Source of the DNA: Bradyrhizobium paxllaeri
Lineage (GTDB): Bacteria > Pseudomonadota > Alphaproteobacteria > Rhizobiales > Xanthobacteraceae
Length of the DNA stretch: 64,000 bases
Direction of reading: 5' to 3'
Assembly: GCF_001693515.2 (NCBI RefSeq)
Contig: NZ_CP042968.1
Location: 806,001 to 870,000, forward strand
The translations under genes and the position numbers were made by a program. The notes below the pieces were generated by a model. It was not told where the DNA came from and searched no databases. It was given only the letters and a program-made list of their open reading frames with translations. Shown here in pieces: positions 17,570 through 28,457 of the stretch; positions within the stretch are counted from its first letter, which is position 1; every line of letters begins with the position of its first letter.

Positions 17570-18112
17570 AAAAAGAGCAGGCGCCCGGCGGTTTCAGCCA
17601 AGGAGCGCGCGAGTGTGTCTGGAGACACCCGCGTGTTTGGGGCGTCGGTTTTGCTAGCTGAAGGGGGCAAGCCAGAAACCGCAAAACGGGATCAGAACAC
17701 GCGGCTCGCAGGGACCTGATGATTCTCTAGGTCACGGGGATCATATGGAGCAGTCGCACGGCGCTTTCAAGGTGAATTCCGTGCGCTTTGCCTGCGCTGT
17801 TAAGGAAGCCGATCGGCGCGGCCCGCGTGGTGCCGCTCGTCAGACCGAAACGATCAAAAAGCGTGCAAGAAATTTAGCCAAATTGCGGCTTTTGCACAAA
17901 AAATAGATAGTTTGCCGCCAAAGCATACATTTCCGAAGCTCAGGAAATAGGCATATCGGCCGTCATCGGTTTTGGTGTAGCCAGAATTTTCAAGCGATTA
18001 GAGGAGCTTATGCCGTCATATAGCCGTGGCATGGTTCTTGCGATTCCCTTAACGCAGGCGGCCGTGGGGCCGTTCGCAGCGTTTAACGCCTGCGTCAGGG
18101 AGATGACATTTC
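17570..18112. other. Divergent regulatory region between the helicase and urtA
   Basis: 543 bp with no convincing gene. It must hold the helicase promoter on the minus strand and the urt promoter on the plus strand. Visible on the urt side are GTGCAA (17863-17868) facing TTGCAC (17892-17897), which could be activator half-sites, an A/T-rich tract at 17893-17915, a sigma-54 promoter at 18027-18041, and a 9-bp inverted repeat (18052-18060 and 18087-18095) that begins at the predicted transcript start. A longer open frame starting near 18010 overlaps urtA in another frame and is not supported. Confidence 0.6.
18027..18041 (+). promoter_or_regulatory. Sigma-54 (RpoN) promoter of the urea operon
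   Basis: TGGCAT, five bases, TTGC matches the consensus TGGCAC-N5-TTGC with the invariant GG and GC exactly 10 bp apart. Transcription would start near 18053, about 60 nt before urtA. RpoN promoters need an enhancer-binding protein. For urea uptake genes in proteobacteria that is usually NtrC under nitrogen limitation, so nitrogen control is inferred. Confidence 0.75.
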
Positions 18113-19429
18113 ATGCTTACAAAATTGACTCACGATATAGCGACGCTGAGCCGCCGCCGCTGGCTGGCGGCCACCGCCGGCCTGGTTCTGGGTCTGGCGG
18201 CGTTCTCGAACGCCAAAGCGCAGGAGACCATCAAGGTCGGCGTCCTGCACTCGCTCTCCGGCACCATGGCCATCAGCGAAACCACGCTGAAGGACACCAT
18301 CCTCTTCCTGATCGACGAGCAGAACAAGAAGGGCGGCGTGATGGGCAAGAAGCTCGAAGCCGTCGTCGTCGATCCCGCGTCGAACTGGCCGCTGTTTGCC
18401 GAAAAGGCCCGCGAGCTGATCACCAAGGACAAGGTTTCGGTCGTGTTCGGCTGCTGGACCTCGGTGTCCCGCAAGTCCGTGCTCCCGGTGTTCAAGGAGC
18501 TGAACTCGATCCTGTTCTACCCCGTGCAGTACGAGGGTGAAGAATCCGAGCGCAACGTGTTCTACACCGGCGCCGCCCCGAACCAGCAGGCGATCCCCGC
18601 TGTCGACTATCTGATGAAGGACGAGAAGGTGAAGCGCTGGGTGCTGGCAGGCACCGACTACGTCTATCCGCGCACCACCAACAAGATCCTCGAAGCCTAC
18701 TTGAAGTCGAAGGGCGTCAAGCAGGAAGACATCATGATCAACTACACGCCGTTCGGTCACTCCGATTGGCAGACGATCGTGGCCGACATCAAGAAGTTCG
18801 GCTCGGCCGGCAAGAAGACCGCCGTGGTCTCCACCATCAACGGCGACGCCAACGTTCCCTTCTACAAGGAGCTCGGCAACCAGGGCATCAAGGCGACCGA
18901 CATTCCGGTTGTCGCGTTCTCGGTCGGTGAAGAAGAGCTCGCCGGTATCGACACCAAGCCGCTGCTCGGCCATCTCGCCGCCTGGAACTACTTCCAGTCG
19001 ATCAAGTCGCCGGAGAACGAGAAGTTCATCAAGGCGTGGCAGGCCTACACCAAGAATCCGAAGCGCGTGACCAACGATCCGATGGAAGCGCACGTCATCG
19101 GCTTCGACATGTGGGTCAAAGCGGTCGAGAAGGTGAAGTCGACCGATCCGGACAAGGTGATCGACGCTCTCCCGGGCATCGAAGCCAAGAACCTGACCGG
19201 CGGCACCTCCAAGATGCTTCCGAACCATCACATCACCAAGCCGGTATTCATCGGCGAGATCAAGGCCAACGGCCAGTTCGACGTGGTGTGGAAGACCCCG
19301 GGTCTCGTCGCTGGCGACGCCTGGTCGAAGGAGCTCGACGGCTCCAAGGACCTGATCGGCGATTGGGTCGGCAAGAAGTGCGGCAACTACAACACCAAGA
19401 CCAACAAGTGCGGCGGTCAGGGCTCCTGA
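18113..19429 (+). CDS. urtA: Urea ABC transporter substrate-binding protein UrtA
   Basis: 438-residue periplasmic solute receptor of the amide/urea branch of the branched-chain amino acid family. The N-terminus carries SRRRWLAATAGLVLGLAAF with cleavage near NAKAQ, and the RRRW suggests possible Tat export. Body segments KVGVLHSLSGTMAISETTLK, VFGCWTSVSRKSVLPVF and FYPVQYEGEE are characteristic of UrtA rather than LivK. It heads urtABCDE and is the most highly expressed member by position. A hairpin after the gene separates it from urtB. Confidence 0.95.
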   Translation: MLTKLTHDIATLSRRRWLAATAGLVLGLAAFSNAKAQETIKVGVLHSLSGTMAISETTLKDTILFLIDEQNKKGGVMGKKLEAVVVDPASNWPLFAEKARELITKDKVSVVFGCWTSVSRKSVLPVFKELNSILFYPVQYEGEESERNVFYTGAAPNQQAIPAVDYLMKDEKVKRWVLAGTDYVYPRTTNKILEAYLKSKGVKQEDIMINYTPFGHSDWQTIVADIKKFGSAGKKTAVVSTINGDANVPFYKELGNQGIKATDIPVVAFSVGEEELAGIDTKPLLGHLAAWNYFQSIKSPENEKFIKAWQAYTKNPKRVTNDPMEAHVIGFDMWVKAVEKVKSTDPDKVIDALPGIEAKNLTGGTSKMLPNHHITKPVFIGEIKANGQFDVVWKTPGLVAGDAWSKELDGSKDLIGDWVGKKCGNYNTKTNKCGGQGS

Positions 19430-19486
19430 TCCCGATCTGATCCGACAGGATCATGATCCTCCTGACGTAAAAAAGCCTTTTAAAAA

Positions 19487-19510
19487 AACTTCCAAGAGAA
19501 CTTCCAAGAG
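19487..19510 (+). repeat. Tandem 12-bp repeat in the urtA-urtB gap
   Basis: AACTTCCAAGAG occurs twice in direct tandem (19487-19498 and 19499-19510). It lies between a short AAAAAGCCTTTT hairpin near the urtA stop and the larger hairpin at 19533-19562. Function unknown. Confidence 0.7.
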
Positions 19511-19532
19511 AACCTGAACTACAAGCAAGAAC

Positions 19533-19562
19533 GGAGAAGGCGGCGATACCGCCGCCTTCTCC
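19533..19562 (+). promoter_or_regulatory. Long hairpin between urtA and urtB
   Basis: A perfect 13-bp stem, 19533-19545 paired with 19550-19562 (GGAGAAGGCGGCG and complement), has a 4-nt loop and no following T-run. It ends 24 nt before the urtB start. Such hairpins behind a binding-protein gene usually protect the upstream mRNA or attenuate read-through, so UrtA would be made in excess over the membrane subunits. Confidence 0.65.
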
Positions 19563-19585
19563 CCACACTCCTGCCGGGGCGTATT

Positions 19586-21199
19586 GTGTCTGCCAATTTC
19601 CTTGACCGTTTTCGCGCGGTTCTACTCGCCATCCTGCTCGCCGCTTGCGTTGCCGTGCCGGCGCTGGCCGGTCCGTTCGAGGATGCGGTCGCCAAATTCG
19701 CCAATGACGACTTCTCCGACACCGACGAGGCGATCGGCGCGGTCGCGACGTCGGGCAATCCACTCGCCTTTCCCATCATCAGCGCGCTGCAGGACGGCCG
19801 TCTGTCGGCCGATCCCGATACCAAGAAGGTTTTCGTCACCGGTGCCGACGGCAAGATCATCGACGCCGCTACCGGCGCAGCCGTCGACAAGCTGCCCGAC
19901 AATGCAGCCGCCGTCCGTCTCAACAACCGCCTGCGTCGCGCCGTGGAGGCTGCGCTCGGCGGCCTGACCCTGTTGTCGCCCGATCCCGCCAAGCGCATCG
20001 CCGCCGCGCAGTCGGTCTTCAAGAGCCACGACGAGAATGCCTTGCCCGTGATCGACGGCGCACTGGCCAAGGAAACCAACAAGACGGTGAGTGCGGCCTT
20101 CGCCGAGGCCCGTGCCGCTATCCTGCTTTACAAGTCCGACGCCACCGAACTCGAAAAGCTCGAGGCCGTTGCCGTGGTCAAGGCAAAGGGTGACCAGGAA
20201 GCGATGGCGCTGTTGACCGGTCTCGGCAGCGATCTGCCGCCCAATGTCGCGCGCGCCGTGACCGGCGCGATCGCCTCGATCCAGAGCAATTTGCAGATGT
20301 GGTCGATGGTGCAGAACGCCTGGTACGGCCTGTCGCTCGGATCGGTGCTGCTGCTTGCCGCGATCGGGCTCGCCATCACCTTCGGCGTCATGGGCGTCAT
20401 CAACATGGCGCATGGCGAAATGGTGATGATCGGCGCCTACACCACTTTCGTGGTGCAGGAGGTCATCCGCACCCGCTATCCCGGCCTGTTCGATTACTCG
20501 CTCCTGATCGCGGTGCCGCTGGCGTTCCTCGTCGCCGGCGCCATCGGCGTCCTGATCGAGCGCGGCATCATCCGCTTCCTCTATGGCCGTCCGCTGGAAA
20601 CGCTGCTGGCGACCTGGGGCCTGTCGCTGGTGCTGCAGCAGGCCGTGCGCACCATGTTCGGCCCGACCAACCGCGAGGTCGGCAATCCCTCCTGGATGAG
20701 TGGCGCATTCGAACTCGGGCAGATCACCATCACCTATAACCGGCTCTGGATCCTCTGCTTCACGCTGGCGGTGTTCGTCATCCTGCTGGCGATGCTGCGC
20801 TACACGGCGCTTGGGCTCGAGATGCGCGCGGTCACTCAAAATCGCCGCATGGCGGCCTCCATGGGCATCGCCACCTCGCGCGTCGATGCGCTCACCTTCG
20901 GCCTCGGCTCGGGCATTGCCGGGATCGCGGGCGTCGCGCTGTCGCAGATCGACAATGTCAGCCCCAACCTCGGCCAGAGCTACATCATCGACAGCTTCAT
21001 GGTCGTCGTGTTCGGCGGTGTCGGCAATCTCTGGGGCACGCTGGTTGGCGCCTTCACGCTCGGCATCGCCAACAAGTTCCTGGAGCCGGTGGCCGGCGCC
21101 GTGCTCGGCAAGATCGCCATCCTGGTGCTGATCATCCTGTTCATCCAGAAGCGTCCGCGCGGCCTGTTCGCGCTCAAGGGTCGGGCGGTGGAAGTATGA
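19586..21199 (+). CDS. urtB: Urea ABC transporter permease UrtB
   Basis: 537 residues from a GTG start. As in other UrtB proteins, an extra periplasmic region of about 210 residues follows the signal segment (LLAILLAACVAVPALAG) and precedes the LivH-type permease half (SLGSVLLLAAIGLAITFGVM, NMAHGEMVMIGAYTTF). It forms the inner-membrane channel with UrtC. Its stop overlaps the urtC start (ATGA). Confidence 0.94.
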   Translation: MSANFLDRFRAVLLAILLAACVAVPALAGPFEDAVAKFANDDFSDTDEAIGAVATSGNPLAFPIISALQDGRLSADPDTKKVFVTGADGKIIDAATGAAVDKLPDNAAAVRLNNRLRRAVEAALGGLTLLSPDPAKRIAAAQSVFKSHDENALPVIDGALAKETNKTVSAAFAEARAAILLYKSDATELEKLEAVAVVKAKGDQEAMALLTGLGSDLPPNVARAVTGAIASIQSNLQMWSMVQNAWYGLSLGSVLLLAAIGLAITFGVMGVINMAHGEMVMIGAYTTFVVQEVIRTRYPGLFDYSLLIAVPLAFLVAGAIGVLIERGIIRFLYGRPLETLLATWGLSLVLQQAVRTMFGPTNREVGNPSWMSGAFELGQITITYNRLWILCFTLAVFVILLAMLRYTALGLEMRAVTQNRRMAASMGIATSRVDALTFGLGSGIAGIAGVALSQIDNVSPNLGQSYIIDSFMVVVFGGVGNLWGTLVGAFTLGIANKFLEPVAGAVLGKIAILVLIILFIQKRPRGLFALKGRAVEV

Positions 21200-22362
21200 C
21201 GCCGCATGTCCTGACGCGATCGCTGGATCGCAGCGCCACCATATTCCTCGTCGTCGTCGCTGGCCTCGGCGTGCTGATCCCGCTGTCCAACCTGCTGATG
21301 CCGGCCGGCTCGGCGCTGCAGGTGCCTACCTATCTGGTCGCGCTGTTCGGCAAATACGCCTGCTACGCCATCCTCGCGCTCTCGATCGACCTGATCTGGG
21401 GCTATTGCGGCATTCTCTCGCTCGGCCATGGCGCCTTCTTCGCGCTCGGCGGCTACGCGATGGGCATGTACCTGATGCGCCAGATCGGCAGCCGCGGCGT
21501 CTACGGCAATCCGATCCTGCCCGACTTCATGGTGTTCCTGAATTATCCAGCGCTGCCGTGGTACTGGCACGGCTTTGATATGTTCTGGTTCGCGGCCTTG
21601 ATGGTGCTGCTCGTCCCGGGCCTGCTCGCGTTCTGCTTCGGCTGGCTGGCGTTTCGTTCGCGCGTCACCGGTGTCTATCTCTCCATCATCACGCAGGCGA
21701 TGACTTACGCGCTGCTGCTGGCGTTCTTCCGCAACGATTTCGGCTTTGGCGGCAATAACGGCCTGACCGATTTCAAGGACATTCTGGGTTTCAACGTGCA
21801 GGCCGACGGCACCCGCGCGGCGTTGTTCGCATTGAGTTGCCTGGCGCTGATCCTGACTTTCCTGATCTGCCGCGCGGTGGTGACCTCCAAGCTCGGCAAG
21901 GTCTTGATTGCGATCCGCGATGCCGAGTCGCGCACCCGCTTCCTCGGGTACCGCGTCGAGTCCTACAAGCTGTTCGTATTCACGCTGTCGGCCTGCATGG
22001 CCGGTGTCGCCGGTGCGCTCTACGTGCCGCAGGTCGGCATCATCAATCCGAGCGAATTCGCGCCGGGCAATTCGATCGAGGCGGTGATCTGGGTCGCCGT
22101 CGGCGGCCGTGGCACGCTAGTGGGCGCAGCCCTCGGCGCCGTCGTCGTCAATTACGCCAAGACCTTCTTCACGTCGGGTCCGCTGGCGCCATACTGGCTG
22201 TTCATGCTGGGAGCGCTGTTCATCCTGGTGACGCTGCTGCTGCCGAAGGGCATCGTCGGCACCTTCAATGCCTGGCGGGAGTCCCGCAAGGAAACGGAAA
22301 AAGCCAATGCCGAAAGCGCCGCGCTCGAGGACGGCGTCGGCGAACCGAAGCCCGCGGAGTAA
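21196..22362 (+). CDS. urtC: Urea ABC transporter permease UrtC
   Basis: 388-residue LivM-type permease with about nine membrane segments. Family motifs DLIWGYCGILSLGHGAFFAL and AIRDAESRTRFLGY (the ATPase-coupling loop) are present. It starts inside the urtB stop codon and ends 4 nt before urtD. The hydrophilic C-terminal tail of about 25 residues is rich in Glu and Lys. Confidence 0.95.
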   Translation: MTPHVLTRSLDRSATIFLVVVAGLGVLIPLSNLLMPAGSALQVPTYLVALFGKYACYAILALSIDLIWGYCGILSLGHGAFFALGGYAMGMYLMRQIGSRGVYGNPILPDFMVFLNYPALPWYWHGFDMFWFAALMVLLVPGLLAFCFGWLAFRSRVTGVYLSIITQAMTYALLLAFFRNDFGFGGNNGLTDFKDILGFNVQADGTRAALFALSCLALILTFLICRAVVTSKLGKVLIAIRDAESRTRFLGYRVESYKLFVFTLSACMAGVAGALYVPQVGIINPSEFAPGNSIEAVIWVAVGGRGTLVGAALGAVVVNYAKTFFTSGPLAPYWLFMLGALFILVTLLLPKGIVGTFNAWRESRKETEKANAESAALEDGVGEPKPAE

Positions 22363-22366
22363 GCGC

Positions 22367-23128
22367 ATGAGTGTCATGGAGGGAAGGACCACTTCGGCGC
22401 TGCTCTATCTCGACGGCGTGCACGTCTCGTTCGACGGCTTTCACGCCATCAACAATCTTTCGCTGACGCTCGAGCCCGGCGAGATGCGTGCCATCATCGG
22501 CCCCAACGGTGCCGGCAAGACCACGATGATGGACATCATCACCGGCAAGACCAAGCCGGACGAAGGCACGGTGCTGTTCGACGGCATGACCGACCTGACG
22601 CGTCTCGATGAGACCCGCATCGCCGAGCTCGGCATCGGCCGCAAGTTCCAGAAGCCGACGGTGTTCGAAAGCCAGACCATCGAGGACAATCTGCTGCTCG
22701 CGCTCAATGTCGATCACAGCGTCAAGGGCACGCTGTTCTGGCGCGGCAACAAAGCCGAATCCGAACGGATCGACCGCGTGCTGGAAACCATCCGCCTGAC
22801 CAATGCCCGCAATCGCCTAGCCGGCAGCCTGTCGCACGGCCAGAAACAGTGGCTGGAGATCGGCATGCTGCTGGCGCAGGACCCGAAACTGCTGCTGGTC
22901 GACGAACCCGTCGCCGGCATGACCGACGTCGAGACGCATCAGACCGCGGAGCTGTTGAAGGAAATCAACAAGGAAAAGACGGTCATGGTGGTCGAGCACG
23001 ACATGACCTTCGTCCGCGAGCTCGGCGTCAAGGTGACCTGCCTGCACGAAGGCACGGTGCTGGCCGAAGGGACCATCGATCAGGTCTCGTCGAACGAGCG
23101 GGTGATCGAAGTGTATCTGGGGCGCTGA
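22367..23128 (+). CDS. urtD: Urea ABC transporter ATP-binding protein UrtD
   Basis: 253-residue ATPase of the LivG type. Walker A GPNGAGKTT, signature motif LSHGQKQWLEIGMLLAQ, Walker B LLLVDEPVAG and the H-loop VVEHDMTFV are intact. I start it at the ATG at 22367, 4 nt after the urtC stop. An upstream in-frame extension would overlap urtC and has no family support. Confidence 0.95.
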   Translation: MSVMEGRTTSALLYLDGVHVSFDGFHAINNLSLTLEPGEMRAIIGPNGAGKTTMMDIITGKTKPDEGTVLFDGMTDLTRLDETRIAELGIGRKFQKPTVFESQTIEDNLLLALNVDHSVKGTLFWRGNKAESERIDRVLETIRLTNARNRLAGSLSHGQKQWLEIGMLLAQDPKLLLVDEPVAGMTDVETHQTAELLKEINKEKTVMVVEHDMTFVRELGVKVTCLHEGTVLAEGTIDQVSSNERVIEVYLGR

Positions 23129-23131
23129 TCC

Positions 23132-23827
23132 ATGCTGAAGGTCGACAACATCAGCCTTTATTACGGCGCGGCTCAGGCCCTGCGCGGTGTCTCGCTGTCC
23201 GCCGAGCCGGGCAAGGTGACCTGCGTGCTCGGCCGCAACGGCGTCGGCAAGACCTCGCTGCTGCGCGCGCTCGTCGGGCAATATCCGATTGCGGGCGGCT
23301 CGATCACGCTCGAAGGCAACGACATCACCGGCTTGAAGCCCTACGAGCGCGCACGGCGCGGCATTGGTTTCGTGCCGCAGGGCCGCGAGATCTTCCCGCT
23401 GCTCACCGTTGAGGAAAATCTCAGGACCGGGTTCGGTCCGCTCAAGCGCGACGATCGCTACATACCCGATGACGTGTTCTCGCTGTTTCCGGTACTGAAC
23501 ACGATGCTGGGACGCCGCGGCGGCGACCTCTCCGGCGGGCAACAACAGCAGCTCGCGATCGGCCGCGCGCTGGTGATGCGACCGAAGCTGTTGCTGCTCG
23601 ACGAGCCGACCGAAGGCATCCAGCCCTCGATCATCAAGGACATCGGCCGCGCCATCTCCTATCTGCGCAGCCTCGGCAACATCGCGATCGTGCTGGTCGA
23701 ACAATATCTCGACTTTGCCTGCGAGCTCGGCGACAATTTCGCGGTCATGGACCGCGGCGCGGTGAAATTTGCCTGCGACCGCGCCAACCTCGACCCCGCC
23801 GAGATCAGCCGCCAGATGGCGCTGTAA
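23132..23827 (+). CDS. urtE: Urea ABC transporter ATP-binding protein UrtE
   Basis: 231-residue LivF-type ATPase, the second nucleotide-binding subunit. Walker A GRNGVGKTS, Q-loop region FVPQGREIFPLLTVEENL, signature LSGGQQQQLAIGRAL and Walker B LLLLDEPTEGIQPS are present. It starts 3 nt after urtD. The pairing of UrtD and UrtE completes the transporter. Confidence 0.95.
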   Translation: MLKVDNISLYYGAAQALRGVSLSAEPGKVTCVLGRNGVGKTSLLRALVGQYPIAGGSITLEGNDITGLKPYERARRGIGFVPQGREIFPLLTVEENLRTGFGPLKRDDRYIPDDVFSLFPVLNTMLGRRGGDLSGGQQQQLAIGRALVMRPKLLLLDEPTEGIQPSIIKDIGRAISYLRSLGNIAIVLVEQYLDFACELGDNFAVMDRGAVKFACDRANLDPAEISRQMAL

Positions 23828-23870
23828 ACCTCGTGTGTCGGGGAGCGTCGTAACGTCGTTTGGGGGACGG

Positions 23871-24707
<837 letters not shown>

Positions 24708-24750
24708 AGGCTGTGGCTCAACTAGGTCTATCAATTACCAGAGTGCTCGC

Positions 24751-25053
24751 ATGAATCTCTCCCCCCGCGAAAAGGACAAGCTCTTGATCTCGATGGCGGC
24801 CATGGTGGCGCGCCGCAGGCTCGAGCGCGGCGTCAAGCTCAACCATCCCGAGGCGATTGCCATCATCTCCGACTTCATCGTCGAGGGCGCGCGTGACGGC
24901 CGCACTGTCGCCGAACTGATGCAGGCGGGCGCGCAGGTCATCACCCGCGCGCAATGCATGGATGGGATCGCGGAGATGATCCACGACATCCAGGTCGAGG
25001 CGACGTTTCCCGACGGCACCAAACTCGTCACCGTGCATGAGCCGATCAGATAG
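24751..25053 (+). CDS. ureA: Urease gamma subunit
   Basis: 100-residue structural subunit, the usual length. Sequence segments [40 protein letters not shown] and [14 protein letters not shown] are highly conserved in UreA. It lies 43 nt downstream of ureD and is separated from ureB by a palindromic repeat. Confidence 0.97.
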   Translation: MNLSPREKDKLLISMAAMVARRRLERGVKLNHPEAIAIISDFIVEGARDGRTVAELMQAGAQVITRAQCMDGIAEMIHDIQVEATFPDGTKLVTVHEPIR

Positions 25054-25057
25054 TCAT

Positions 25058-25155
25058 CGTCATTCCGGGGCGGCCGCAAAGCGGCCGAACCCGGAATCCA
25101 GAGGTTGTATTTGCGAGATTCCGGGTTCGATGCTGCGCATCGCCCCGGAATGACG
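25058..25155. repeat. 98-bp palindromic intergenic repeat between ureA and ureB
   Basis: The outer 15-bp arms CGTCATTCCGGGGCG (25058-25072) and CGCCCCGGAATGACG (25141-25155) are perfect inverted copies. Nested inside are a GCCGC-AAA-GCGGC hairpin and GAACCCGGAATC facing GATTCCGGGTTC. This cruciform-like element has the form of the REP-like palindromes seen across Bradyrhizobium genomes. It lies inside an operon, so it is transcribed. Confidence 0.85.
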
Positions 25156-25166
25156 GAGGAGGAAAG

Positions 25167-25468
25167 ATGATCCCCGGCGAACTCTTCATCAAGGACGGCG
25201 AGATCGAGCTCAATGCCGGCCGCAAGACGGTGACGCTCACCGTCGCCAACACCGGTGACCGCCCGATCCAGGTTGGCTCGCACTACCATTTCTTCGAAAC
25301 CAATCCCGCGCTGAAATTCGACCGCAGGAAAGCCCGCGGCATGCGCCTCGACATCGCCGCCGGCACCGCGGTCCGCTTCGAGCCCGGCCAGACCCGCGAC
25401 GTGCAACTCGTCGCGCTTGCGGGCAAGAAGACAATTTACGGCTTCCGCGGTGACGTGCAGGGGAAACT

Positions 25469-25472
<4 letters not shown>
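25167..25472 (+). CDS. ureB: Urease beta subunit
   Basis: 101 residues, typical of the separate bacterial UreB. Conserved segments [37 protein letters not shown] and [14 protein letters not shown] are present. AGGAGGAAAG precedes the ATG. Its stop overlaps the ureC start by 4 nt, so the catalytic and structural subunits are co-translated. Confidence 0.97.
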
Positions 25473-27184
<1,712 letters not shown>

Positions 27185-27231
27185 GGTCGCTCCCGGAACT
27201 TGAGCCAGAACAAAAGTCCGGGAGGATTGAA

Positions 27232-27531
27232 GTGATTTACGTCGTTGCCACGCTGACCATCAAGCCTGAAACGCGCGCCGATTTCATCGCCGCGGCCACC
27301 GCTTGCATCAAGGAAACCCGGAAAGAGCCCGGCAATATTGCCTATGATCTGCATGAGAGCGTTACCGATCCCGCCAAGATGGTGTTCGTCGAGCAGTGGG
27401 AGAACATGGAAGCGCTGGGGCCGCACCGCACGGCAGAACACATGAAGACGTTCGGCCGCGTCGCCGTGAAATGCATGAGCGCGCCGCCGAAGATCGAGTA
27501 TATCACGCCCGAGAAAGTCGAAACTCGCTAA
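27232..27531 (+). CDS. ABM-domain protein 1 (antibiotic biosynthesis monooxygenase fold) in the urease operon
   Basis: 99 residues from a GTG at 27232, with GGAGG 6-7 nt upstream. It is a dimeric alpha/beta ferredoxin-like ABM domain: YVVATLTIKPETRADFIAAA, then GNIAYDLHESVTDPAKMVFV and EQWENMEALGPHRTAEHM. Members include small monooxygenases and heme- or quinone-modifying enzymes, and many have no known reaction. It lies 47 nt after ureC and 25 nt before a paralogue. ABM proteins are not part of the standard urease set. Confidence 0.82.
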   Translation: MIYVVATLTIKPETRADFIAAATACIKETRKEPGNIAYDLHESVTDPAKMVFVEQWENMEALGPHRTAEHMKTFGRVAVKCMSAPPKIEYITPEKVETR

Positions 27532-27556
27532 CAAGAAAAGCAACGGGAGAGAATTC

Positions 27557-27856
27557 ATGATTTACGTCATCGCCACCACGCCGATGAAGCCGGAAAACAA
27601 GGACGACTTCATCAAGGGACACAAGGCCTGCACTGTCGAAACGCTCAAGGAGAAAGGCTGCATCTCCTATGAAGGCCATGTCAGCGTGAACAACCCCAAT
27701 CTCTATGTGGTGGTGGAGCGCTGGGAAACCCGCGACGATCTCAATGCGCATGGCCGTGCGCCGCACATGAAGGTGTGGCGGGAGTATTCCTCGCAGATGA
27801 AGACGGCGCCGACGGTGATCGAGATCATCAGCGACGGCAAGGTGGAGAAATTCTGA
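27557..27856 (+). CDS. ABM-domain protein 2, tandem paralogue
   Basis: 99 residues, the same length and fold as its neighbour: [20 protein letters not shown], then [20 protein letters not shown] and [18 protein letters not shown]. The W and H positions of the domain are kept. It is preceded by GGGAGAG and lies 4 nt before ureE, so it is transcribed with the accessory genes. Whether it has any role in nickel or urea metabolism cannot be read from sequence. Confidence 0.82.
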   Translation: MIYVIATTPMKPENKDDFIKGHKACTVETLKEKGCISYEGHVSVNNPNLYVVVERWETRDDLNAHGRAPHMKVWREYSSQMKTAPTVIEIISDGKVEKF

Positions 27857-27860
27857 ACCC

Positions 27861-28457
27861 ATGATCCGCGCGACCAAAGTCCTGGGCCAGCATCGCTGGA
27901 CGCAATCAGCCACCGATACCGTCGTGCTCGATTTCGACGACCGGCACCGGCGGCGGATGGCGATGACCGGGACGCGCGGGCTGGAATTCCTGCTCGACCT
28001 GGAAAACGCGGTCGCGCTGCGCGGTGGTGATGCGCTGGTGCTGGAGGACGGCAGGCTGATCGAGGTGGTGGCGGCGGCCGAGCCCTTGATCGAGATTCGT
28101 GGGGCCGATCCCCTGCATCTGGTCCGCATTGCCTGGCATCTCGGCAACCGCCATCTGCCAACGCAGATCATGCCGAAGGGCCTGCGCATCCGCCGCGACC
28201 ATGTCATCGAGGCGATGGTGAAGGGGCTCGGCGCGCGCATCATCGAGATCGAGGCGCCGTTCGATCCCGAGGGCGGGGCGTATGCGCAAGCGGCTCATGA
28301 CCATGCCGCGCACGATCACGGCCATTACCATCATGCTCACGGTCATCATCACCACGGTGATCACCATCACCATGATGATCACGACCATCATCACGACGAA
28401 CATTGCGACCACGATCACCACCATCACGACCACTCCCATGCTCATGACCACAAATGA
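27861..28457 (+). CDS. ureE: Urease nickel metallochaperone UreE with a long His tail
   Basis: 198 residues: peptide-binding N-domain, metal-binding domain ([20 protein letters not shown]) and a C-terminal tail of about 55 residues containing some 30 histidines interspersed with Asp, Gly and Ala. UreE delivers nickel to the UreDFG-apourease complex, and tails of this sort store several Ni(II) ions. The tail is encoded by CAT/CAC-Asp repeats and is thus prone to length variation. Confidence 0.95.
   Translation: MIRATKVLGQHRWTQSATDTVVLDFDDRHRRRMAMTGTRGLEFLLDLENAVALRGGDALVLEDGRLIEVVAAAEPLIEIRGADPLHLVRIAWHLGNRHLPTQIMPKGLRIRRDHVIEAMVKGLGARIIEIEAPFDPEGGAYAQAAHDHAAHDHGHYHHAHGHHHHGDHHHHDDHDHHHDEHCDHDHHHHDHSHAHDHK

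Noticed and set aside
16326..17684. 452-codon minus-strand frame overlapping the DEAD-box helicase in another frame
   Set aside because: The helicase frame contains all motifs in order; the alternative is a frame-shifted Arg/Pro-rich translation of the same DNA.
18010..18540. Possible gene starting before urtA
   Set aside because: It overlaps the sigma-54 promoter and then runs out of frame through urtA; composition changes to Arg/Gly-rich as for a shadow frame.
19622..20839. 405-codon minus-strand frame opposite urtB
   Set aside because: Antisense frame of the urea permease with no family features.
28321..28440. CAT/CAC-rich tract considered as a microsatellite or CRISPR-like repeat
   Set aside because: It is in frame and encodes the UreE histidine tail; there are no regular repeats and spacers.
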